A stretch of DNA of 31,351 nucleotides from JBMZCV01 sp049613665 (GCA_049613665.1 JBMZCV010000049.1:1-31351), one strand, 5' to 3'; positions 8,005-16,606 are shown, counted from the first letter of the stretch. The notes: generated from the letters alone by a model not told the origin. Numbers and translations are program-made.

Positions 8005-9606
8005 TTAATTTTCCTCACTCAAAATCAAAAAGCTTTTACGCAAAGGTTCTAAATATTCGATTAAATGAGCGGCAAAACCATCGCCATATTTCAGATAAAA
8101 AGGTATAAAATTATCGTGCCTTTCTTGCAAACTTTCATTCGGAAACAAACGACTTTTTATATTTCGAATTTGCTGTGTTGCAGTTTCAAACTTTCGTTTT
8201 TCGGCACGCAACAATTTTGTTTCCAAACGTTCTATGCTTTTGTTTAGCTTCGTCATTTCGCCCACAACCGAAGAACGCAAACCACCATCTATTTGCAACG
8301 CCTTTTCTAAAATCTCTTCAAAAGTGTCTTTTAGCTGTTTTTTTTGAGCAAACAAATCTAGCTTAAAATCGCTATTTGCTTGCACATATTCTACCACTAA
8401 TTTTTCGGTATTGCGAAACAAATCTTTTTTTGTTAAACCAATTTGCTTCATCTTTTTAGTCGCATTTTTATCTATCCAAAGCACCGAATTTCGCAAAATC
8501 AACATTGGAAAAGGCACTTCAAAAGCTTCAAACATCGCTTTCAGTTGTAGCCAATAAGCTGTTTCGCCGCCGCCGCCAATGTACGCCAAACAAGGCAAAA
8601 CAAACTGCTGATAAAGCGGCCGCAAAATTACATTTGGACTAAAACGCTCTGGATATTTTTCTAGCTCTGCTAAAATTTCGGCTTGCGAAAATTTTAAATC
8701 TGTATTTAAAATTCGATAAGTATCTTCTCCATCAAACTCAATTCTTTCTCTTAAAGTATCAGTTAAATAAAAATAATTTATATTTCTAATGTATGCTTGT
8801 TGATGATAGTCAGCTTTTTCCAATGCTTTATTTGTTTGGTTTACTGCCTCAAAAGCCGTTTGTTGCAATAATTCTTCTTTTATTTTCTCTGAAAAAACAC
8901 TTTTTAAAATTTTGCTATCTTGGTCTAAAATGACTAAACCATATTTTCCAAACAATTCGTTTACTAAATATTGAGTTGCTTTGCCCAAATTTTCTTGCTT
9001 CAAATAAGCCGCTTCTAATAAATCATATAGTTTTTTTGCATTTTCGCTATCGCCCAACAAAGGCTTTAATTCTTCAAAAAGGGATTGCAAAGTAGCTGTA
9101 TTTATTCGGCCTGTTGCACCTTTTTGTTGTTGCTGCCAAGTAAGCGTTTTGCGAAACAAATGAACGTGATTGATTTCTTCAAAATCGTGGTCTTCGCTGC
9201 CCATCCAATAAATCGGCACAAAATTATACGCTGGATAAAAAGCTTTGAGTTGCTTGCACAAATTGATACAACTAACAATTTTATAAAAAAAGTAAAGATG
9301 ACCTGTAAACAAATTTGTTTGATGGCCTGTAACTATAACAAACGTTTTTTCATCTGCTAAAAGCTGTATATTTTGCTCAACCAAAGGGTTTTTAGCTAAA
9401 TGAGCATATTGTTTTTGCAAAACATCTGCCAAAACAGCTCGATTACAAATATTGTTTTTTTGCTTTGCTGCAATAATTTTCGCAAAACTTTCAATTTCTA
9501 CATCATATTGATAAAACGGTTTCAAATTTTCGTTTTCGCTCAAATAATCTAGCATCATTTTTGAGAAAAACCCTGTTTCTTTATGAGAAAGGTAGCTACT
9601 TGTCAT
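8005..9606 (-). CDS. bshC: Bacillithiol biosynthesis cysteine-adding enzyme BshC
   Basis: BshC catalyses, or is needed for, addition of cysteine to glucosaminyl-malate, the last step of bacillithiol synthesis. The protein shows family landmarks: V-T-G-H-Q-x-N-L-F-T-G near residue 92 of the chosen start, W-M-G-S-E-D-H-D-F-x-E-I (nucleotidyltransferase-like H/E-rich block), R-P-L-Y-Q-Q-F-V-L-P-C-L-A-Y-I-G-G-G-G-E-x-A-Y-W, a long coiled coil near the C-terminus, and the final block with R-H-D-N-F-I-P. I chose the ATG at 9604-9606 (533 residues). The frame is open to an ATG at 9669, but the extra 21 residues are hydrophobic and unlike the family start; M-T-S-S-Y-L-S-H-K-E-T-G-F-F-S fits it. It is divergent from panB. 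The bshA and bshB genes are not in the window. Confidence 0.92.
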   Translation of the reverse strand: MTSSYLSHKETGFFSKMMLDYLSENENLKPFYQYDVEIESFAKIIAAKQKNNICNRAVLADVLQKQYAHLAKNPLVEQNIQLLADEKTFVIVTGHQTNLFTGHLYFFYKIVSCINLCKQLKAFYPAYNFVPIYWMGSEDHDFEEINHVHLFRKTLTWQQQQKGATGRINTATLQSLFEELKPLLGDSENAKKLYDLLEAAYLKQENLGKATQYLVNELFGKYGLVILDQDSKILKSVFSEKIKEELLQQTAFEAVNQTNKALEKADYHQQAYIRNINYFYLTDTLRERIEFDGEDTYRILNTDLKFSQAEILAELEKYPERFSPNVILRPLYQQFVLPCLAYIGGGGETAYWLQLKAMFEAFEVPFPMLILRNSVLWIDKNATKKMKQIGLTKKDLFRNTEKLVVEYVQANSDFKLDLFAQKKQLKDTFEEILEKALQIDGGLRSSVVGEMTKLNKSIERLETKLLRAEKRKFETATQQIRNIKSRLFPNESLQERHDNFIPFYLKYGDGFAAHLIEYLEPLRKSFLILSEEN

Positions 9607-9632
9607 TTTTTTTTGTTGCGTGAAAAAACAAT

Positions 9633-9658
9633 AAACGTTTAGGAGGAGGAAAACGTTT
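9633..9658. promoter_or_regulatory. Paired AAACGTTT palindromes upstream of bshC
   Basis: Two identical 8-bp palindromes AAACGTTT (9633-9640 and 9651-9658) lie 10 bp apart, separated by AGGAGGAGGA, directly upstream of the preferred bshC start and about 150 bp from panB. Spaced palindromes suggest an operator, but no regulator can be named. They could also be chance in AT-rich DNA. Confidence 0.3.
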
Positions 9659-9806
9659 TGTAAAATCATTAAAAACGAATTAGATTATAAAGTAGTAAGG
9701 TTTCGAAATATTTATAACCGTTTTATTGTCTTGAATCTTAAAAAAGCCATAAATATTTAATACTTTCGCAAAAAAACAATTATTTACTTAGAAATATAAA
9801 CAAAAA

Positions 9807-10628
9807 ATGTCCACATATAAAAAAGTAAAAGCCAAGCGAGTAACTACGCACACTTTGCAAGCGATGAAAGATGTAGGTGAGAAAATATCTATGCTAACTG
9901 CTTATGACTATTCGATGGCACGCATAGTTGATGCAGCAGGTACTGATGTGATTCTTGTAGGCGATTCGGCTTCCAATGTGATGGCTGGCCACGAAACAAC
10001 CTTGCCTATCACGCTAGACCAAATGATTTATCATGCAGCTTCGGTAGTAAAAGCCGTAAAACGCTCTTTGGTGGTAGTAGATTTGCCTTTCGGCTCGTAT
10101 CAAGGCAATTCGAAAAAGGCATTAGCTTCTGCTATTCGTATTATGAAAGAATCTGGTGGTCATGCTATTAAGTTAGAAGGCGGCCAAGAAGTGAAAGATT
10201 CTATTCAGCGTATTTTGTCGGCTGGCGTTCCTGTGATGGGACATTTGGGATTGACACCTCAATCCATTTACAAATTTGGAACTTATACGGTGCGTGCGAC
10301 TATGGAGGCAGAAGCAGAAAGGCTGAAAAAAGATGCCAAAATGTTGGAAAAAATAGGCTGTTTTGCGATTGTTTTGGAGAAAATACCTGCTGAATTGGCG
10401 AGAGAAGTAGCGGAATCTGTCAAAGTGCCAATTATTGGAATAGGAGCGGGGCAAAATGTCGATGGGCAAGTATTGGTTCTGCACGATATGTTAGGCATTA
10501 CAAAAGATTTCAAACCTCGTTTTTTGCGTAGCTATCTCAATTTGTTTGATGATATTAAGGGAGCAGTCCAAAATTATATTACTGATGTGAAGTCTAAAGA
10601 TTTTCCAAACGAGAAAGAGCAATATTAG
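9807..10628 (+). CDS. panB: 3-methyl-2-oxobutanoate hydroxymethyltransferase PanB
   Basis: PanB makes ketopantoate from alpha-ketoisovalerate using methylene-tetrahydrofolate, the first committed step of pantothenate (vitamin B5) and CoA synthesis, in the cytosol. The 273-residue protein has the full motif set: L-T-A-Y-D-Y-S at 30-36, V-G-D-S-A at 51-55 (Mg ligand Asp53), D-L-P-F-G-S-Y at 92-98, K-L-E-G-G at 122-126 (metal ligand Glu124), G-H-L-G-L-T-P-Q near 145-152, the catalytic Glu in L-E-K-I-P (Glu191), and I-G-I-G-A-G. The N-terminus has the short K/R-rich extension usual in Bacteroidota. It is divergent from bshC and followed by a palindromic stem at 10683-10712. Confidence 0.96.
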   Translation: MSTYKKVKAKRVTTHTLQAMKDVGEKISMLTAYDYSMARIVDAAGTDVILVGDSASNVMAGHETTLPITLDQMIYHAASVVKAVKRSLVVVDLPFGSYQGNSKKALASAIRIMKESGGHAIKLEGGQEVKDSIQRILSAGVPVMGHLGLTPQSIYKFGTYTVRATMEAEAERLKKDAKMLEKIGCFAIVLEKIPAELAREVAESVKVPIIGIGAGQNVDGQVLVLHDMLGITKDFKPRFLRSYLNLFDDIKGAVQNYITDVKSKDFPNEKEQY

Positions 10629-10660
10629 TTTTTTCTTTTCTTGATGGCTATGGTGTCAAA

Positions 10661-10746
10661 TACTATTTAATAATAGAACTGTGCTAACACCTTGCAAAAC
10701 TAAGGTGTTAGCTTTCTACGATTTGTAGCATAAATCCGTCTGATTA
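10661..10746. repeat. Degenerate intergenic repeat, copy 1 (contains a stem-loop)
   Basis: This segment starts with TACTATTTAATAATAG and ends with TTGTAGCATAAAT then CGTCTGATTA. A diverged copy lies at 11677-11768 with the same order of landmarks. Inside it is a perfect 11-bp stem (GCTAACACCTT at 10683-10693 pairing with 10702-10712) with an 8-nt loop. The stem follows panB by about 55 bp and could terminate it, but only TTTCT follows. A possible promoter for the next gene overlaps its right part. Confidence 0.55.
10683..10712 (+). terminator. Stem-loop after panB, possible terminator
   Basis: A perfect 11-bp stem with an 8-nt loop is followed by TTTCT, a poor T tract. It may be a weak terminator of panB or simply the palindromic core of the intergenic repeat at 10661-10746. 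It shares GCTAACAyCTTGC with the stem-loop at 16501-16531. Confidence 0.5.
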
Positions 10747-10756
10747 TTTATTTTTG
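10722..10756 (+). promoter_or_regulatory. Possible promoter for the MORN-repeat gene
   Basis: TTTG at 10722-10725 and TATTTTTG at 10749-10756 fit the Bacteroidota -33 and -7 elements, with a 23-bp spacer at the long end of the range. The ATG follows 20 bp after the -7 element, so the leader would be short. Confidence 0.35.
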
Positions 10757-10775
10757 TCTAACTCTTTATTTTATT

Positions 10776-11591
10776 ATGAAAAAAACATTAATCATATTTT
10801 ACTTATTTTTACCATGTATTTTATTTGCTCAAAAAAGACAAATTGCCGATTTGAGCAAAAAAGTGGCTACGCTAGATACTGCTAGAGCTATTATAGATGA
10901 GCAAACAAAGCTTGAATTTTTGACGATTAGAGATAGAAATAAAAAGAAAATAGAAACAGGCTACTTGCAAAATGGCATAAAAACAGGACTTTGGACAACT
11001 TTTCAGCCTAAAGATAGCCTTCTGAAAACGGTGACACATTATGAAAATGACAAAAAAGAAGGGCTTTATCTAGAATTTGGAAAGCGTGCTGACCTTGTGC
11101 AAGAAAATGCTTATGTTGCAGATAAAAAAAATGGCGTTTTGCGAAAGTTTGCAAATGGCCGACTTGTTTTAATAGAAAGCTACAAAATGGATATTTTAGA
11201 TGGCAAGTATCAAAAATTTTATAAGAATGGCAAAAAAGAAGAGGAGAGTTTTTATAGAAATGGAGAAAAACATGGTACATCAACATGGTATTATGACAAT
11301 GAACAAGTGCTAACAACATACAGTTATGATATGGGCAAAATAGTTGGTAGTGTTAAGTCATATTACAAAACAGGTGAAGTGAAAAGCGAAATGGCTTATA
11401 GAAACAACGAATTAGATGGTATGTATCAGCTTTTTTATGAAAATGAGCAAGTTAAAGTAGCAGGAACATATTTGCAAGGGCAAAAACATGGAGAATGGAC
11501 AGAATATGATAAAGCAGGAAAAAAAACAAAAATAACTAAATACAATAAAGGAGAAGTGACAAAAGAAAAGTCATATGGTAAGAAAAAGTAG
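10776..11591 (+). CDS. Exported MORN-repeat (YwqK-like) protein
   Basis: This 271-residue protein has a signal peptide (residues 1-18, ending L-F-A-Q). From about residue 60 to the end it is built of MORN_2-type repeats of about 22-24 residues with the pattern Y-x-N-G-x-x-x-G-x-W-x-x-Y. Examples are N-G-I-K-T-G-L-W, N-G-E-K-H-G-T-S-T-W-Y-Y and G-Q-K-H-G-E-W-T-E-Y-D. These form elongated beta sheets. Databases often name such proteins 'toxin-antitoxin system YwqK family antitoxin', but no toxin partner is present and the signal peptide argues for an envelope or periplasmic role. Lysine is abundant. Exact function is unknown. Confidence 0.82.
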   Translation: MKKTLIIFYLFLPCILFAQKRQIADLSKKVATLDTARAIIDEQTKLEFLTIRDRNKKKIETGYLQNGIKTGLWTTFQPKDSLLKTVTHYENDKKEGLYLEFGKRADLVQENAYVADKKNGVLRKFANGRLVLIESYKMDILDGKYQKFYKNGKKEEESFYRNGEKHGTSTWYYDNEQVLTTYSYDMGKIVGSVKSYYKTGEVKSEMAYRNNELDGMYQLFYENEQVKVAGTYLQGQKHGEWTEYDKAGKKTKITKYNKGEVTKEKSYGKKK

Positions 11592-11908
11592 CTAGTGAAA
11601 TACGAAATTAAAGACAAAAGTTGAAATGAGTTTGTTTTTTTTGCTAATTTTTTCTACTTTTAAGTCATTAAAATAATATTATTTAATAATAGGACAGTTC
11701 TATGCTCATGCTTTAAATTTCATTATATTAGCTTCCACAACTCGCAGCATAAATTTTTTCGTCTATTAAGTAGTCGTTCAGAAGCTTTTGGGTATTTCAG
11801 AACAAAATAATACCTTGATTATCAATGCGTTAGCCACTAAACGAATGCTTTATTAAATAGTACATTGGTACTTGAAACACAAATTTTTTTCAAAAATATA
11901 ATAATAAA
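11592..11908. other. Spacer holding degenerate intergenic repeats
   Basis: This 317-bp gap contains copy 2 of the TACTATTTAATAATAG repeat (11677-11768), a copy of the GATTATCAATGCGTTAGC motif (11817-11834), and an inverted copy of the TTAAGTGCCAAGTACTATTT motif (11850-11875). No ORF or convincing terminator is visible. Confidence 0.55.
11677..11768. repeat. Degenerate intergenic repeat, copy 2
   Basis: This copy begins TATTATTTAATAATAG and ends CGCAGCATAAAT...CGTCTATTA, in the same order as the segment at 10661-10746. The central stem-loop of copy 1 is not conserved here. It lies downstream of the MORN-repeat gene, as copy 1 lies downstream of panB. Confidence 0.5.
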
Positions 11909-13222
11909 ATGAAAAAATTGACACAACAACCTTACTTACTCATTTGCTTTCTATTTATTGCTTCCATTTTTACAGCTTGTGAAAAAGATAACGATAACGA
12001 TAATGATGTTTGCGAAAATGGCTTGAGCGGTGCTAACTGTGACATCATAGAATTTACTGCTTCCGATGATATTCAAGAATTATTGCAAACCGCATTAATC
12101 ACGATAGAAGACGGCCAAACTATTTATTTGAAGGCTGGAAACTATGTTTTTACTTCTACTTTATCTATTGAAGGCAAAAAAGATGTAACGATAAAAGGTG
12201 ATGGCCAAGACCAAACCATTTTATCATTTGCAGGCCAAACTGCTGGTGCAGAAGCTTTGAAAGCCAACAATATGGAGCAGTTTTTAATGCACGATTTCAA
12301 AATTGAAGATTCTGCTGGCGACGCTATTAAAATCAAAGATTCAGAAGGCGTAAGTTTTATCAATATTTCTACTGTTTGGGCAGGCGAAGCCAACGAAGAA
12401 AATGGAGCTTATGGTTTATATCCTGTTAGTTCTAGTCATGTTTTAATCGACAACTGTTATGTGCGTGGTGCTTCTGACGCAGGTATTTATGTTGGACAAA
12501 CAGAACATGTTATTGTACGAAACTCAACAGTAGAAGAAAATGTAGCAGGTATTGAGATTGAAAATTGCAATTATGCAGATGTATATAACAATACTGCTAC
12601 AAGAAATACTGGCGGTGTTTTGATTTTTGATATGCCGAACTTGCCTCTAAAAAACGGTGTTCAATGCCGTGTATTTGATAACAATATCTATCAAAATGAT
12701 TATCGCAATTTTGCTCCCGAAGGAAATATTGTAGGTAGTGTGCCATCTGGTACAGGAATTATGATTATGACTTCAAAAGAAGTAGAGATTTTCAACAATG
12801 AAATTACGAATAATAATGTGATGGGCGTTGGTATTGTGAGCTATTTGGTACTCGAATTTTTTGACGACAACCTTTCTTACGATGATGTGGAGTATGTGCC
12901 TTATGTAAATGAGATTAATATTCACAACAATACTTTTTCTCGCACAACAACATATCCAGAGTTTCAAAACCAAATTGGAACAATGCTTCAAAACTTGTAT
13001 GCTCAAGGCGATATGCCAGATATTATTTATGATGGTATTTTTAATCCAGACTTAGCAGATGTTGAAAATAAGGGCATTTGTATTGCAGGAAATGGCGATG
13101 CTACTTTTGCGAATGTTGATGCCGAAAACTTTTTTCAAGACCAAAACTACGATATGTTGCCATATAGCTGCTCACCAGATGGTTTGCCTGTTGTTACGGT
13201 AAATGCCCCAACTATTGAATAA
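11909..13222 (+). CDS. Parallel beta-helix repeat lipoprotein
   Basis: This 437-residue lipoprotein has a signal peptide with the lipobox F-T-A-C24, followed by an acidic D/N tether and a short EGF-like Cys pair (35-44). The main body is a right-handed parallel beta-helix of about 22-residue turns with many N-N-x-x-x-N ladders. The segment T-R-N-T-G-G-V-L-I-F-D-M-P-N-L-P and the following V-Q-C-R-V-F-D-N-N-I are hallmarks, from memory, of the TIGR03805 beta-helix family, found often in Bacteroidota and marine Proteobacteria. Such folds bind or cleave polysaccharides, but no catalytic residues can be assigned. It is probably surface or periplasm anchored. A bidirectional terminator follows at 13288-13334. 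Confidence 0.85.
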   Translation: MKKLTQQPYLLICFLFIASIFTACEKDNDNDNDVCENGLSGANCDIIEFTASDDIQELLQTALITIEDGQTIYLKAGNYVFTSTLSIEGKKDVTIKGDGQDQTILSFAGQTAGAEALKANNMEQFLMHDFKIEDSAGDAIKIKDSEGVSFINISTVWAGEANEENGAYGLYPVSSSHVLIDNCYVRGASDAGIYVGQTEHVIVRNSTVEENVAGIEIENCNYADVYNNTATRNTGGVLIFDMPNLPLKNGVQCRVFDNNIYQNDYRNFAPEGNIVGSVPSGTGIMIMTSKEVEIFNNEITNNNVMGVGIVSYLVLEFFDDNLSYDDVEYVPYVNEINIHNNTFSRTTTYPEFQNQIGTMLQNLYAQGDMPDIIYDGIFNPDLADVENKGICIAGNGDATFANVDAENFFQDQNYDMLPYSCSPDGLPVVTVNAPTIE

Positions 13223-13287
13223 TTTGAGTTGGAAGACAATTTAAGTTTTATATTTTCTAGCTTGAAAATATTTAATTTAGCAATGGC

Positions 13288-13334
13288 AAAAAAAGGACGT
13301 ATTCACAACAATAATGTGAATACGTCCTTTTTTT
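13288..13334. terminator. Bidirectional Rho-independent terminator
   Basis: A perfect 20-bp inverted repeat (arms 13288-13307 and 13315-13334) has core AGGACGTATTCACA, a 7-nt loop, and A and T runs at its outer ends. It sits between the convergent beta-helix gene and the membrane-anchored gene and can serve both. Confidence 0.9.
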
Positions 13335-13431
13335 GTAACTGTTTTAAGTATTTATTTGTTTATATTTATTTTAAATGTCAAGTGAAAAGAGGCTGATTCA
13401 TCGTAAGTAAGGTGTCGTAATATTGAGAATA

Positions 13432-15171
13432 TTAGTTTAATTGTGTTATTTGATACGAAAGCATATCAATCGTTGTTGGTCGCATTTTTAGAACCGAAAC
13501 CTCTTGTTTACCTACCTCAATATCTTGCACATCAATAAAAGGTTGTCCATTTTTATAGCCTAAAGCTATCAAGTAAACATCTTCTTTATTTGGCAAATTT
13601 TTAAACATATAACTAATTTGTTGGGTTTCTATATCTTCTTTTTTCAAAGCAGGAATAAGTGTCATTCTATCTTTGAAAAGCAAATATACTGCTGTCGATA
13701 TTTCTTTTTCATTTTCTAGCTGTACTTCTAGCTTTCGTTTCTGATAATTTTTGTGCCTATTTGCATCTATATTTATCCAACCTGTTTTATTTATAACAAA
13801 AGTATTTTTTGAAAATAAATCACCACCATTTTTTTTCTGTACAAGCACTTTATTTTTCTCTTGTCTATCTTTTATGATTGCCGCTCCATATTGATACAGG
13901 TTAATAAAATAATTGGCTTTTTGAGAACCCATACCTTTTTGGCGAAGCTTTTGAAAAGCATTTTCATCGGTAAGGTCAATATTATAAGGACGGCTATGAA
14001 GTACCGTAGTTAATTTTTCTTCATAAAAACGACGAAATTGCTCACTAAGAGCTTTAATTTCTTCTACATAATCGCCATCTTGATAAGGATATACCTTCAA
14101 TAAGCTTGTAAAATAGGACTGCAATAAATAGTCTATTTCAAATAGGTTTTTATGCAAATTCTTAAAAAAATAATCTAAAATGGGTTCAATTCTATTGCCA
14201 TGTATATGTTTATTTTTTTGTATAAATAATAAACGTTCTTCAAACTCTCTTGTCGCAATCAATGTATTTTCGTAGTTTTCCGAATGTAATTTTTTATACA
14301 GCTCATCACTCAAGTCAGCTTTATCGAAATGCAAGCTATGCAGTGGAAAGCTGATAAGGCGAGAGTTAGGTCGGTTGGCAGCTTTCCAATTTATTTGCCC
14401 TTGTTCATCATTTTCGCCATAATAAATCCAAGCATCAGCCACCCGTTTTTTGCTAGGCATTTCCACATAAATACTTTTGTAAGGTGCAATTGTTAGCGTT
14501 TCTCCATGAATATTTTTGGCATTTAAATAAATACCGCCTTCTGAAGTTAGAATATCATATTGCGAAACTGTCGAAAAGTTTGATAATAACATTTCAGATT
14601 TCCCAAACAATTCTTTAACCTCTATTTCAATATAACCTGTCGCAACCTTGTTGTTCTCATCGACAAAACAAGCTTCTGGAATCGCCAAAACAGCACCTTT
14701 TTTTGCCTTCAAAACGGCTGCTTTATTGCTATATAATTCAAAAAATTGACTTTCAACACTTGTTTTTTCAAATAAAGGTGTGAGTATATGTCCTGCCTGT
14801 TTTTTCGTTTTTTTTATGCTTTTATGCTTTTCAGACTTTTGTTCGATAGGCTGAACTAGCGTACTCGGATTGGCATAATTCGCTATATGTTGATTTGTTT
14901 CCCTATTGTTTTCTACACTCTTTTGGGGTGTTTTAATATTTTCACTAACATCGTTTTTCTTTGCTTTAGTTTTGTTACCTAAAGATTTTTTTTCTCCTTG
15001 ATTGTCATTTATCGTTGCCAATTCATCTTTGTGTTCCAGGTTTTCTTTTAAATAATTTTCAATTGTATCTACATTCTCATTTTGATAAACAAAGGGAGAG
15101 TCAGATTCAAATGCCCAAAAATATATAACAGAAAACACAACCACAAGAAATATAAAAAAAGCTGACCGCAT
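13432..15171 (-). CDS. Membrane-anchored hypothetical envelope protein
   Basis: I use the ATG at 15169-15171 (579 residues). The frame stays open to a TTG at 15225, but the ATG places a single hydrophobic segment (about residues 5-22) directly at the N-terminus as a signal anchor. A low-complexity K/E/N linker follows to about residue 140. Next comes a beta-rich domain whose pattern (A-x-L-A-I-P-E-A-C-F-V-D, then G-Y-I-E-I-E-V-K-E, a T-x-x-x-Y-D-I-L-T-S-E-G-G-I-Y-L-N-A-K segment and I-Y-V-E-M-P) is common in Bacteroidota envelope proteins fused to peptidase or carboxypeptidase-like domains. The middle is helical and the C-terminus is another beta-rich domain. No catalytic motif was found; function is unknown. 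Confidence 0.78.
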   Translation of the reverse strand: MRSAFFIFLVVVFSVIYFWAFESDSPFVYQNENVDTIENYLKENLEHKDELATINDNQGEKKSLGNKTKAKKNDVSENIKTPQKSVENNRETNQHIANYANPSTLVQPIEQKSEKHKSIKKTKKQAGHILTPLFEKTSVESQFFELYSNKAAVLKAKKGAVLAIPEACFVDENNKVATGYIEIEVKELFGKSEMLLSNFSTVSQYDILTSEGGIYLNAKNIHGETLTIAPYKSIYVEMPSKKRVADAWIYYGENDEQGQINWKAANRPNSRLISFPLHSLHFDKADLSDELYKKLHSENYENTLIATREFEERLLFIQKNKHIHGNRIEPILDYFFKNLHKNLFEIDYLLQSYFTSLLKVYPYQDGDYVEEIKALSEQFRRFYEEKLTTVLHSRPYNIDLTDENAFQKLRQKGMGSQKANYFINLYQYGAAIIKDRQEKNKVLVQKKNGGDLFSKNTFVINKTGWINIDANRHKNYQKRKLEVQLENEKEISTAVYLLFKDRMTLIPALKKEDIETQQISYMFKNLPNKEDVYLIALGYKNGQPFIDVQDIEVGKQEVSVLKMRPTTIDMLSYQITQLN

Positions 15172-15374
15172 AATATCTATTTTAGCCAAATCTATGAAAT
15201 AAAAATTGTCGTAACTATTCAACAATAGGCTTATTAGCCAAAAATGTTAATGCCGAACCATTACGTTCTTTTATAAATATACAACTTTGTTTTGAAAAAG
15301 AAAGCTTAAATCATATAATTTTATCTATCAATTTAAGTGCCAAGCATTATTCAATAATAGTAATCATTTCTGCT

Positions 15375-15500
15375 TTGACGTTTTTATGATAATTAACAAG
15401 CTTTAAGAAGTTGTGTTTTTTTTATATTGCTTTATATTTGATGTATAAATGATGTTGTTAGAAAATTAAAAAGGTTGGCTTTAAAAAAAAATAATCTTTG
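15375..15500 (+). repeat. Intergenic repeat family B, copy 1
   Basis: From TTGACGTTTTTATGATAATT to about AATCTTTGGTT this stretch aligns, with small gaps, to 31170-31295 near the right edge of the window. Shared blocks include GACGTTTT, AATTAACA, TCAGAAAAT-like and an AAAAAG(G/A)TTG(G/A)C block. The first 35 bases also align with the left end of the family A repeats. Confidence 0.55.
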
Positions 15501-15531
15501 GTTGTAAAAAAAAATATTAAGAAGAAAATTG

Positions 15532-15558
15532 CCTAAATACTTAAAGAAAAAGTTTAGG
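15532..15558 (-). terminator. Weak terminator after the GlcNAc-kinase-like gene
   Basis: CCTAAA and TTTAGG (15532-15537 and 15553-15558) bracket an imperfectly paired CTT/AAG extension. On the minus strand a T-rich tract follows. It lies just past the stop codon at 15581. Confidence 0.4.
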
Positions 15559-15580
15559 TTTTACAATTATAATAATAAAT

Positions 15581-16438
15581 TTAAATGCTATTATTCAAAT
15601 AATGCTCAATTAATTCATCTAAAGGCTGTTTTAAAATTTTTCCAGCTTGTATATTGTTTTCTTGCAAAACTTCTACTAAAATATCTTGAAAATGATAAGC
15701 AATTGAGCCAATAAAATGAACAGGAAGTAATTTGCTATTTTGAAGATAAAACTTTATATGAATGTCTAAAAAATGTGTAAAACTATTGATTATCAACTTT
15801 TTAATATAATTATTCTCTTTGTTTTCGTCTAAAAAATGTGTAAAGTGAGCTAAATATTTTTTAGGATTTGTGCCATTATAAACTTCATTTAATACATTTT
15901 CTTTATGTAAATTATATTTTTTTTCAAAAAGCATTTGCAAGTTTGCTGGCAATTTTTTGTATAAAAAACTTGCTAAAAGTTGTTTTCCTAAATAGCTACC
16001 GCTTCCTTCATCACCCAAAATATAGCCTAAAGCTGGCGTATGTTGCGTTATGTTTTTTCCATCAAAAAAGCAAGCATTAGAGCCAGTACCTAAGATGCAA
16101 ACAATGCCTTTTTGCCTACCGCAAGTTGCTAAAACGGCTGCCCACAAATCGGACTTTACATATATTTTTGCTTGAAAAAAGAACTTTTGTAAAATATTTT
16201 TCATTTGCTCACAACGCTCTAAGCTAGAACAACCTGCTCCGAAATAGTGAATATTTGTTATGTGATTGGCATATAAAATTAATTGATTATTTTGTTTTAT
16301 TGCTTCTAAAATTTCGGTTTCGCTATGGTGAAAAGGGTTAAAGCCTATTGTTTCGCATTTTGTAACAATAGTTTTTTTGTTTATATCTAGCAAAGCCCAA
16401 GCTGTTTTACTTGAGCCACTATCGGCAAGTAGCAACAT
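15581..16438 (-). CDS. BadF/BadG/BcrA/BcrD-type kinase, N-acetylglucosamine kinase-like
   Basis: This 285-residue protein has the ASKHA (actin-like ATPase) motifs: phosphate-1 loop L-L-A-D-S-G-S-S-K-T near residues 2-11, G-A-G-C at 67-70, the phosphate-2 loop I-L-G-T-G-S-N at 115-121, and G-Y-I-L-G-D-E-G-S-G-S-Y-L-G at 138-151. This last signature marks the family that includes eukaryotic-type GlcNAc kinase and bacterial BadF/BcrA. The short single-domain form in Bacteroidota is usually annotated as an N-acetylglucosamine kinase that phosphorylates amino sugars recovered from cell wall or chitin. No sugar-pathway gene is adjacent, so the substrate is inferred from family only. Confidence 0.85.
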   Translation of the reverse strand: MLLLADSGSSKTAWALLDINKKTIVTKCETIGFNPFHHSETEILEAIKQNNQLILYANHITNIHYFGAGCSSLERCEQMKNILQKFFFQAKIYVKSDLWAAVLATCGRQKGIVCILGTGSNACFFDGKNITQHTPALGYILGDEGSGSYLGKQLLASFLYKKLPANLQMLFEKKYNLHKENVLNEVYNGTNPKKYLAHFTHFLDENKENNYIKKLIINSFTHFLDIHIKFYLQNSKLLPVHFIGSIAYHFQDILVEVLQENNIQAGKILKQPLDELIEHYLNNSI

Positions 16439-16500
16439 ATTTTAGTATTGAAAAAAAATATAAATATTTAGTAAATAATGCTTGATTTACTGCTAAACCA

Positions 16501-16531
16501 TTGAGAAGCAAGCTAACATCTTGCTTCTCAA
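16501..16531. repeat. Perfect 12-bp stem-loop without T tract
   Basis: TTGAGAAGCAAG (16501-16512) pairs perfectly with 16520-16531 around the loop CTAACAT. Neither side carries a T run, so it is unlikely to be a terminator. It shares GCTAACAyCTTGC with the stem-loop after panB, and both sit close to a copy of the TACTATTT motif. Confidence 0.55.
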
Positions 16532-16606
16532 AAGTCCACATCTAAACAGTTAAGTGCCAAGTACTATTTGATGAACAGCAGATTTTTTTGATAATGTACT
16601 AAAAAT

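Larger units (their letters stand above)
15226..15580. other. Spacer holding a family B repeat
   Basis: This 355-bp gap lies between minus-strand genes. It holds the TTAAGTGCCAAG...TTCAATAATAG motif at 15333-15360, followed directly by the family B repeat (15375-15500) and a weak stem-loop at 15532-15558. No ORF. Confidence 0.5.

Noticed and set aside
8005..9669. Longer bshC start at 9669
   Set aside because: The extra 21 residues are hydrophobic and not like the BshC N-terminus; the ATG at 9606 fits family length and sequence.
10776..11591. Toxin-antitoxin system suggested by the YwqK-type name
   Set aside because: The protein has a signal peptide and MORN repeats, and no toxin gene is adjacent; the antitoxin label is a database inheritance.
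15172..15225. TTG start extending the 579-residue membrane protein
   Set aside because: A rare start codon that would put 18 polar residues before the signal anchor; the ATG at 15171 is better.
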